Positions 55,772 to 64,000 of a stretch of DNA of 64,000 bases are shown here, piece by piece. This stretch comes from Calliphora vicina. Taxonomy: Eukaryota; Arthropoda; Insecta; Diptera; Calliphoridae. Every line of letters begins with the position of its first letter. Position 1 is the stretch's first letter. The notes under the pieces were generated by a model. It was not told the origin of the DNA. It searched no databases and saw only the letters and a program-made list of their open reading frames with translations. The stretch spans positions 66,430,501 to 66,494,500 of the forward strand of contig NC_088782.1 in assembly GCF_958450345.1 (NCBI RefSeq), read 5' to 3'. A program made the translations under genes and the position numbers.

Positions 55772-57196
55772 TAGGGTAATCGAATTATTCGATTTTTGTC
55801 TTCTTCGAATAAAACGAATAATTCGAATAAGAGATTTTAACGTTTAAAATTAATCGAATTATTCGAATAATTTAAATTTTTTTAAAAAAGTAAAGACTGT
55901 GGTTTTGATGTCGGGTTTTTAATATATTATTGTTAAAGAAAAACATAAAATAACGTTAAAGTTAATAATTAATGTATTGATAATGTTAAAAAACATTCGA
56001 AAACAAAGTCCATCATTAAATTTTCATCAGAAATATTCGGATCAGATTAACTGCCGAACAATCTACTAGCAGACAATTGACTAGCAAACCCTTTAGTTTC
56101 CGTTTTGGAGCTATGTTTTAAAAAATTGTAGCTAGTTGGACATGATCCTGAATTCAAATACAATATAAACGTATTAAGAACTTTTTTATGTCGTTCATTA
56201 ATTCGGGTTTTAAATTGAGTAACTAATTCTTTATTAGTCTGACCAACGACAAGCAATTTACATAAAATGAGTTTTATTTTCTGACGGAAAAAATAAAAGT
56301 CCTCAAATGACTTTTATTTTATGACGGAAAAAATAAAAGTCCTCAAATGAGTTTTTTTTCTGACGGAAAAAATAAAAGTCCTCAAAAGACTTTTATTTAT
56401 GACGGATATTTAAAACTCTTTTTTAACAGTTTCATCGAAACTTTTATTTTTACGTTGAAAAATAACAGTTTTAGATGAATTTTATTTTTAAAGTCACAAA
56501 ATAACGGTTATAAAATAACTTTTTTGATATCCCTTATAACCGTTACGGTCACTGATTCCATGCTTTTCTTGCAACATTGTGTTTATCATTCGATTTATTA
56601 AATATGTTGCAACACTTACGTATGCGGTTAATAACATCACTTATATACATATATATAGCCTTCATCTATTTCAATGTAATCATTATAAATGTCATCCTCA
56701 ATATCACTTTCGACGACCGTTTCAAAATCACATTCTCCATCACATTCAACTCCACTTTAATCTAACTTAATATTTTGATTATTAATTGCGATTCTTCTAA
56801 TATTTCGCCGGGTAAATAACAAATATTTTTTCCGTGCCTTTTATTTTCATTGGTTCAAGTTAAAAATTTTGAATGATTTGTTTTCAGAATTGTAACTTCT
56901 TGCAGTAATATTTATAGAAGGAGCTAACGGAATACTCATCTACAGTGATCGAAAGTCCCTTTGTCTTTAGTTTTTTGTCGAATTTCAGAAACAATACAAT
57001 TTTTATTACTTATTTAAATTTGGAATTATGAAAAATTGTAAGCAATTTAATAAATTTAAATATATATGAACATTTATTCGTTTCATTCGATTATTCTACA
57101 TAAAATTGTTCGAATTATTCGTTTTTCGAAAATGGCCATTTTAAACTTAAAATTATTCGATTAATCGAACGATCATTAGTCGTTATAAATACCTTA
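55772..57196. mobile_element. hAT element, TAGGGTAATCG end, copy 3
   Basis: It is flanked by AATTTTAC (55764-55771) and ATTTTTAC (57197-57204), an 8-bp duplication with one change. Inner blocks match copies 1 and 2. The minus strand 56047-56256 is open: GQTNKELVTQFKTRINERHK, VLNTFILYLNSGSCP, recurring in copy 1, hence probably a piece of the original protein. A tandem-repeat block (56260-56550) replaces the sequence present in the other copies. Confidence 0.8.
56265..56405. repeat. Minisatellite, about 40-bp unit, three and a half copies
   Basis: The unit TGACGGAAAAAATAAAAGTC plus CTCAAATGACTTTTATTTT repeats in tandem. Each unit holds an inverted pair, ATAAAAGTC and GACTTTTAT, so the array can fold into serial hairpins. 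It lies inside hAT copy 3. Confidence 0.8.
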
Positions 57197-57214
57197 ATTT
57201 TTACCTTTTAAAAA

Positions 57215-57669
57215 CGGAGGTTTATTTCCATTAAACAAACCGGATACTTTTGATTGTAAATTTATTTATTTAAAATGTACAACAACAACAGAATTAAATT
57301 CGCAGAAATACACACTTTATAATGTACACGAATTCACTGGAAAATACAGCACACTTGGCATTCAGTTGATGTTTATTTACACAGCGTCTATCATGAACTA
57401 ACTAACGACTGCAACCCCTGCCACTATTTATACACACGTCATCTCTCGTGAACATTCTACAACGATCTTAACGGACAACTACTATATTCGAATTCTAGAG
57501 CTTTCGAAGTTAATGTTGCCATACTTTCAAACAATGCTAACAACCGCATGCTATCAACATTGTTGATAAGCAGAAGCTTCTACAGATGGAAATTTTTATA
57601 AACACGATGAATGTTGCTGGCAGTTACTACCGACCATTAAATTCAAATTGCTTGTGCAAATTCGTAACA
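57215..57669 (-). repeat. Probable LTR, copy 2
   Basis: The minus strand begins TGTTACGAATTTGCACAAGC and parallels the copy at 26215-26623: CAACATTCATCGTGTTTATA, TATCAACAATGTTGATAGCA and ACACTTTATAATG/CATTATAAAGTGTG near the R/U5 part. It ends around AATGGAAATAAACCTCCG. No second LTR or internal domain adjoins it; a solo LTR is the simplest reading. Confidence 0.45.
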
Positions 57670-57847
57670 ATATAACAATTTTATTGCATATTACATATTT
57701 ATTGAGTTTCTAAAACTAAGATTGCAAATGTTAGGAACAATTTGTTCCACATTTATTCCAAACAATTTTTTTTGTTTAGATAAGTTAAGTTTTGGTCTTA
57801 AAAAAAAAATTAAAGTCAGTTGTCTATCGTCTATAATACTTATTAGA

Positions 57848-59411
57848 CACGAACCGGATGATATACGTCTGAAACAATAAATTAAATGGAGAAAAACTGC
57901 GTTTTCAGTTTTTCATTTCGTGATCCTGTTTCCTTTTAAAAGGACTTCAAATTTTCAGAGGAGTAAATTATTAAAAAAATGTTTTAAAATACTTCTGATC
58001 ATGCTACTATGTCAAATTTGGTGTCAAATGATCATGAAGAGTTGTAAAATATTTCGTATTATTTCTATTTTATCCTGTAAGGATCAAAAGATGTCAAAAA
58101 TGTCCTTTCAAATTTTTATCCTTGAATATACTTTTAGATTTCGAATTATTTTTTTAAAAAAAAACAGTGAGTTAAAGATCCACATATTTAATACCACATG
58201 CCAAAATTTCATCCTCCTATCTTAACTACTTAAGTGTTAAAAAATATTTTAAATTTGAATTTTTTGATTTTTATATTTTATTTTAATATTTCATTCGAAA
58301 AAAATATAACAAAATTCGTTGTGAAAAGCAAAGAAGAAAATTTTTTAATAAACAAGTAAAATGGTATAGACGGGCAAGCCCTACCTTATGATACCCTACA
58401 CCAGGTGAGGGTATGATTATATGATTATAAAGAGTTTTCTTTTGATATGAAACTTATTTGTGTTGAATATTATTTGAATACACACATTTTCGGTAGTGGG
58501 CCTTATATGGGAGCTATGGGCCTATTATGGACCAATCGTCACAAAATTTGGTGCGATGAATTGCGAATATATGAAACATATTTGTGTTGAATTTTGTTTG
58601 GATACTGACATATTTCAGAGATTTATGTATATTAATGACATTTTCGAGAATGTTGCTTATATGGGAGCTATGGAATATTGTTGACCGATCGTCACGAAAT
58701 TTGGTCGTGAGAGTTCGGCTTACATAAAACTTAATTGTGCTGAATTTGGTTTGAATATGTTTATAATTAAGATATTTATGAGAGCTTAACTATTTTCAAA
58801 TAGGCCAATTGTATAGGGGCTAGGATAAATAATGGGCTGATTCTAACAAAATTCAATAGCCTTTGTCCTTGGGGCAATATAAAGATTTGTGCCAAATTTT
58901 GTCGAATTATCTTTAAACCTGCGACCTGTAGTTTGATTACAAGGTTTACATGGATGGACGGACAGACGGACGGACATCGCTTTGGCGACTCAGAAAGTGA
59001 TCCTGAGCAGATTGGTATACTTTAAGGGACAATATTTTATATATATAACGGATGAAATTTTGACATTTAGTATAGAATATTTGGGTCTTTAACGCACTAT
59101 TTTTTTAAAAGGAATTTATTGGCAATCTTAAAGGATATTAAAGGATAAACATTTTAAAGGACATTTTTGTCATCTTTTGATCCTTACAGTATAAAATAAA
59201 GATAATACAAAATATTTTACAACTCTTCTTGTTCTTTTGTCATTGTTGGAATAGCAGGAGTATTTTTAAATATTTTTTGAAAAATGTACTTCTCTGAAAC
59301 TTTGAAGTCCTTGAAAGAGGACGCAGTTTCACGAAATGAAAAACTGAAAACACAGTTTTTCTCCATTAAATTTATAGTTTCAGACGTATATCATCCGGTT
59401 CGTGTCTAACG
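57848..59411. mobile_element. Element with about 350-bp inverted arms
   Basis: TTAGACACGAACCGGATGAT (57844 on) is mirrored at the right end, whose inverse reads TTAGACACGAACCGGATGAT up to 59409. The arms match for roughly 350 bases (for example AGGATCAAAAGATGWCAAAA). A mini-me occupies the centre. No target duplication is visible. A one-armed relative lies at 41830-42240. Confidence 0.75.
58352..59055 (+). repeat. Mini-me/DINE-like element
   Basis: It starts AACAAGTAAAATGGTATAGA, and has the GGACGGACAGACGGACGGAC run (58954-58974) followed by a core GGCGACTCAGAAAGTGATCC and GGTATACTTTAAGGG. It belongs to a subtype different from the 20045 copy. It contains a direct repeat of about 120-bp phrases (ATATGGGAGCTATGG; CCGATCGTCACGAAATTTGG) at 58495-58710. 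Confidence 0.65.
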
Positions 59412-59454
59412 ATTTTTTTCTCTATTTGTCGGACGGTGTAATATTCACTTTAAA

Positions 59455-59582
59455 ACTCCGTCCTTCAAAAGTATTGAACTTTTTCATATAAATTTTCTTA
59501 ATGTTTTATTCAACAACAATTCAATGGTTCTGACATTTTATACTAAAATATGAAAAAGTGCAATATTTTTGAAGAACGGAGT
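59455..59582. repeat. Small hairpin MITE (128 bp)
   Basis: ACTCCGTCCTTCAAAAGTAT and the inverse ACTCCGTTCTTCAAAAATAT form arms of about 35 bases, both continuing TGMACTTTTTCATAT inward. Confidence 0.65.
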
Positions 59583-59596
59583 GGATCAAGACATAG

Positions 59597-60347
59597 CACA
59601 CTGTGGTAAATCACAAATCTAGCTGGACAAAATTAAAAAATAAATGTCTGGCAACATTCCTTCTGATCATTTAATGAGCTTCTCAATACAATAGGGAACT
59701 GTAATTCATGTTTTGTTTTTTTTTTTTTGGTTTTTAGCTCCGATTAGGAAAATCTAAGCTTTAAAGTCAGTTGTTGTCAACAGGTACATTAAGATTTCAA
59801 AGAGAAGTGTATTTTTTGTGTGACTTTGGTTTATGATTAAAAAGGCTACGGTGATTTTATTGTCATAATTTTTTTATATTATTATTAAGCTCTATTTCAG
59901 GGACATATGCAACAATTTTCATTTAATTATTTCCATTGTAACTATTAAAAAAAAAACTATTTTTTGTGAGAAGATCAGAAATTGGAAAAAATAAAATATT
60001 TCCTTTTTTCAAGTAGAGTTAAAGCTGTTTATTCCGCATAGTTCCGCTGTAAAACTATATTTGGGTTAATCTGTCAAGTGTTCACTTTAAGGAAAATCAA
60101 AAACATCTTGCGCATTCTTGCGACCTCCATAAATTTTTTAACTTTGCCAGTATGATTTCTACTTTTTCACGAAAGAAAATTTTTGAAGAATGGGTAAAAA
60201 CTCCCAAAATACATGGCGATAAAAAAGTTGGTTTTTTATAATCGTTTATATATTTGAACTCATTTTTTATATGATTCATAAGTGAGAAGTGAACCCAACG
60301 TGATTTATTAATTTTGTCCAGTTAGATTTGCGATCTACCACACTGTG
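59597..60347. mobile_element. Element with CACACTGTGGTA ends and 5-bp TSD CATAG
   Basis: The ends CACACTGTGGTAAATCACAA and (inward from the right) CACAGTGTGGTAGATCGCAA match for about 45 bases. CATAG flanks it at 59592-59596 and 60348-60352. CACA ends and a 5-bp duplication recall Transib, but the target is not CGNCG. No transposase; 751 bp. Confidence 0.7.
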
Positions 60348-60414
60348 CATAGCCGAGCGTTTTCCAAAAATATAAAAAATATTTCGGTTGGGAAACAAAA
60401 AAATTGTATATGTC

Positions 60415-60570
60415 GAAAGTACCCTACTTTGGGCCGCCCCTGGAGCATTTGTAGGGCCTATTTTAATAACTTAAACTCGAATAATTGGCTACGCCTAAGT
60501 TAAATTTAATCCCGATCGGACCAGCCTTATAGAAATGCCAGATTTATTTGCAAAATATTTTGATCCTGTG
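60415..60570 (-). repeat. Transib-like or related terminal block, pairs with 54988
   Basis: Read on the minus strand CAAATAAATCTGGCATTTCT with a GGCTGG-like continuation is the inverse partner of 55000-55050 (AAATAAATCTGGCATTTCTA). GGGCGGCCCAAAGTAGGGTA follows the plan of the Transib-like ends at 28140 and 38690. Confidence 0.45.
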
Positions 60571-60574
60571 ATAA

Positions 60575-62200
60575 ATTAAAAGAAGAACATGTATGTGAAT
60601 GGCTAGTGAAACATTCTAGAATAACGTTGGCTGAATTGGATGACAAATGCGACGAAGATGAATACCAATCTTCACTGACATTACTCATGCATATTGGAAG
60701 TCGATAGACAATTCAAATTCAGTATTTTATTTTATTATAACTAAAACTCAAAACAAAATCCTGAGGATCGTTACAGTCAAAATTCAGATTTTCATAATGC
60801 TGTTTTGCGAATAATTTCCACACTGTTAACAACAACGATCTTAAATATTTAAACTGTTTCTTTTATTGTTTCAGCCATTTAAACGTGTTTGCTAAGTGTT
60901 GTGTCATTTCATACACTCCAGTGTAATGTGGGACATCTTAAGCAAACGGACAACTCCAACTCAGCTCAATGGTGTCATCTTTGCTCAGAGTATCACACTT
61001 TAATGTTGATTCAATGTTCTTCTTCAATCTCACGTTCATTACTTCCTTCGTTCATTGTTGTGGCTCTGACTGCAGGAAGTGTTCAAAAAAAATCTTGGAA
61101 AAAAATCTAAAACTTTGTTGATCAACCAAAAGAAATTTCTCTCCTACATTTATATTTATTCAATAAATATTCATATACTGATTTACATACATATCAACAT
61201 ATATTTGTATGTATGTTTATTTATTTATACATATATCTATGTATAAAGAATGTGTGTCTCTGTGTAGCAACAATCCAATCCAACAATCCATGGCAATTAT
61301 TTTACACTGCAATAAGTTTTCTTTAACGTTTTCTCATCCGTACAAGTCTTGTGTCCGATGCAAAAAGTATTTAGTCTTGTTTTACAAATATTGGTCAAAA
61401 TCATCACAGCAGGGGTGGTGGTATTAAGTTTTTTTTTTCTCTCTATCTCGTTTGCTGTTACTGTTGTTTGTTTTTGTATATTTTATTTTAAAGCTTTTAC
61501 GGCACATTCTAATGCTTGCGTGTTTTGTGCGGCAGTGTAGGCAACAGTCTGGCTTAAGTACTAATGAATCGGTTCTTAACCCATTGTGAACATTTACGGA
61601 TTTCGTTAAGATTATAGTTTCCAATCGAGAAGATTTTTTTCTTCAGATTTTCGTAGCTTTATATTGCTTACGTCAAGTTTTTTTTTAGTCTGTGAAAAGC
61701 ATTTTATTTCTTCCCTTCTTCTACTGCTTTGGAATTATTCTAATAATTCTATAATAAATTGATAATCATTTCAGAATATAACTATCTGTCTGGCTTTTCT
61801 CAGACCAATATATACATAGTTCCTGCTAGTTTCTGTTTACGTGTAGACATTTTAAAGAAGTTGTGTTCTTTTTTCTTCTGTTTATGTAAAAATTTTGTTC
61901 TTAATGGGTTAATTTGTTTAATTTTTGTATGAGTAAATATAAAAGAAAAACAAAACTGCAAAATAAAAGAAAATGAAATATAAGTTAGTGTGTCACTTAG
62001 CAGATAAAGATATAATTCAATGATTTGCATTTTATCTTTCATTCTGATCCAGTTCATCGCAGTTTATGATGGTTCATATTTGTTTATCATGGTCTTTGTA
62101 ACAGGGTCAGATAAAGTAAACATAGATTCATATCAACACATAATATGAATTATTTCTGTACAAATATTTTAAAACCTTTTTTGTTTAATGTTACAAAATG
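60575..62200. other. Unique DNA, no gene seen
   Basis: There is no transposon signature. TATGTATG, TGTTGTTTG and similar tracts occur. Short open frames at 60889-61110 and 61209-61540 have no family resemblance. Confidence 0.35.
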
Positions 62201-62266
62201 AGACCGTAAAGGTTTTTCTTTGGGGGTTTGTTAAGAATATCTCGTATAATTGAACTTAAAACAAAT

Positions 62267-63580
62267 TATAGGGTGTATGATTTAAAAATGCGAATCTTTC
62301 GAAAATGTTGGATTTTGTGTCAGCAAATTCTTATATGCGGGAAGTGCGTGAGATGGTTTGTGATATTCAGAAGTGGTGATTTTAACACGGAAGATAAAGA
62401 TCGCCCACGCCAGCCAAAACAGTTTGAAGACCAAGTATCGGAGGCATTACTACATGAAGAATGTTGTCAAACTCAACAAGAGCTTTCAAAATCGTTGGGA
62501 GCTACAGAAGCAACAATTTGAAAACGTTTGTGAGCAGCAGGATTCATCTAAAAGCTGGGAAATTGAATACCATACGAATTGGAGCTGAGATACCCTGAAA
62601 GACGATTTTATATGTTTGAAATGCTGCTTAAGCTATAATATAAAATCATTTTAGCATCGAATCATTACTTGCGATGAAAAATGGATTCATTGCGATAACA
62701 CGAAGCATAAGAAGTCGTATGTGAAGCCCGACCAACCAGCCGAATCAACACCAAAGCCAAATATCCATGGTGATATGTTAATTTTCTGTATTTAGTGGAA
62801 CTAAAAGTCTCCTATCTATTATGAGTGGTACCGTGAAATAACACCCAAATGAAATAACTCCCCACGAAAAAATGAAATAACACCCAACAAATTTTTCATA
62901 CAACTTAGGACTTATTTCATTATGAAAAAACTCCGAAGGCCGATAATGCAAACAACTTTTCTGAGCGAAGCCAGTTTTTGTTACACCCCAGAGGAGAAAA
63001 CCTTAGCGACCGGCCGAAGGTCGACAATGCAAAACAAATTTTGTGAGTGAAGCCAGTTTTTGACACATCCCAGAGGATTAAAACTTTGCGCTACGCTATG
63101 TTTGGTAAGCGAAGAATAATTTCACTTTTGCAGATTGGGAATTATTTCATTTCTATTGGGATTTATTTCCTTGGGAGTTATTTCGCTTTTTTTGGGACTA
63201 ATATTTTTAAAATTATGAAACCGCCGATTATTGGGAGTAATTTAATTTTACCCTTTGGTAGTTATTTCGCAACTTATTAACGCAACTTATTCATATGAAG
63301 CGAGCATTGTTCGAAAAACTCCCAGAATATACGACCAGACATGAATCCGTAATATTCTATCACGACAACGCTAGGCCACATGTTCAATACCTGTTAAAAA
63401 CTATTTAGAAAGAAGTGGCTGAGAAGTTTAGCCTCACCCGTCTTATAGTCCAGACCTTGCCCCTTCCGGGATACGCTTCACTTCTGAACAGATTGTCCGA
63501 TATTCGCTTGCTTCGAAATGTTTCAAAATAAAGGCTAAAAATTTTAAAAAAATCCGCATTTGGAAGTCGTTTACCCAATT
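62267..63580 (+). mobile_element. Mariner (mauritiana-like) remnant C with both ITRs
   Basis: The left ITR TAGGGTGTATGATTTAAAAA (62268) and right ITR (inward TTGGGTAAACGACTTCCAAA, 63580) bound it. The transposase reads RWFVIFRSGDFNTEDKDRPR, QPKQFEDQVSEALLHEECCQ and TQQELSKSLGATEATI (62355-62519), then decayed PYELELRYPERRF, a segment around 62745 where KAKYP replaces KPNIHG, and SPIYYEW (62808-62828). After an insertion it continues MKRALFEKLPEYTTRHESVI and FYHDNARPHVQYLLK (63295-63400). Stops occur throughout, and the segment after HVQYLLK is scrambled. Dead copy. Confidence 0.88.
62827..63275. mobile_element. Insertion in mariner C with GAAATAAC ends and 80-bp tandem units
   Basis: The left part has TGAAATAACACCCAAATGAA and further GAAATAACTCCC words; the right part has their inverse (GGGAGTTATTTCGC, TTGGTAGTTATTTCGC). 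In between are two tandem units of about 80 bases (62930-63085) sharing GGCCGAAGG, ACAATGCAAA, GTGAAGCCAGTTTTTG and CCCAGAGGA. No target duplication is clear. Class unknown. Confidence 0.6.
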
Positions 63581-63599
63581 GTGTATATCAGTATCTTTC

Positions 63600-64000
63600 C
63601 TAATTTTGGATTTTATAGTAAAAATTAAAATATTCTGCAAAATTTACAAAATTAACTCACAAATGTTGTATATTTTAATTATAACAATTGAGAATGACAG
63701 TTTTATTGAAGTAATCACTTGGCTCAACATATATTTGCGATGTTAGCTAAATAACATTAATAGCCAGTATGAAGATTCCGCCGAAACCAAACATTTTTAC
63801 TACGTCTTATGGAAACTGCTCCTTGAGTAATTAGGATACCATAGAAGTCTGTCTCTGAAGTGAACTTAATTCCAATCATCGAGGAGAAAATATTATGTCC
63901 ATCAAATATATGATGATAGAAACCTCATAACTTGGATATCTAATAAATACACAGAGAAAACAGATTTATAATCGCAACCGAATTTGGCGCCAATCGAATT
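63600..64000. other. No feature recognised
   Basis: AT-rich sequence after mariner C, without terminal repeats, protein motifs or exon-like pieces. Confidence 0.3.

Noticed and set aside
57920..58225. 101-codon plus-strand frame
   Set aside because: It lies in an inverted-repeat arm; the matching frame at 41961-42155 and the opposite arm do not preserve it.

Overview
The window looks like AT-rich nuclear DNA of a higher fly (Diptera). The evidence is the set of repeats: mini-me/DINE-type elements with a (GTCY)n - core - (TA)n arrangement, mauritiana-like mariner transposases, Tc1, piggyBac, hAT, Transib-like and Helitron elements, and jockey-, CR1- and I-type non-LTR retrotransposons. CAG/CAA-rich low-complexity tracts typical of fly regulatory DNA also occur. 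A calyptrate fly is my guess, not something the sequence proves. No rRNA gene, intact tRNA gene, CRISPR array or bacterial operon is present.

Only one piece of host protein-coding sequence is convincing: a short first coding exon at 12008-12052 (+), with a good start context and a strong splice donor after codon 15. It lies downstream of about 1.5 kb of unique DNA that may be 5' UTR and promoter. If this reading is right, most of the window to its right end is one very large first intron, which would explain the lack of host exons and the load of transposons.

Layout. 1-900: unique DNA. 900-3780: a mariner (-) split by a CR1-like retrotransposon and by a hAT MITE that itself contains a mini-me copy. 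4900-6550: a Tc3-like transposase remnant, a piggyBac-type palindrome and a middle repeat that recurs, rearranged, at 16390-17110. 6950-9550: an old hAT copy with further insertions, one holding a pogo-like remnant with a PIP-box-like motif. 9560-12052: gene 5' region. 12350-16210: SINE/tRNA-like piece, pogo-like MITE and two hAT elements. 17270-22030: truncated mini-me, I-type retrotransposon, Transib-like copy carrying another mini-me. 22365-24010: CR1-like fragment with a hAT inside. 24000-27570: unique DNA, piggyBac MITE, probable LTR. 27569-29990: jockey-type copy with a Transib-like element inside. 31860-33120: mariner carrying two adjacent hAT-like MITEs. 34230-43160: two Helitrons, a second jockey copy, a second Transib-like copy and an inverted-arm element. 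43170-44893: best-bounded hAT copy. 47827-52019: probable Helitron enclosing inverted arms and a Tc1. 54990-60570: several elements nested between possible outer termini. 62267-63580: mariner (+) with an unusual insertion.

The genes do not form a pathway. All recognisable transposase and reverse-transcriptase reading frames are broken, so most elements are fossils. The value of the window is stratigraphic: insertions with clear target-site duplications let the order of events be read directly, and in several places removing the younger element restores the reading frame of the older one.
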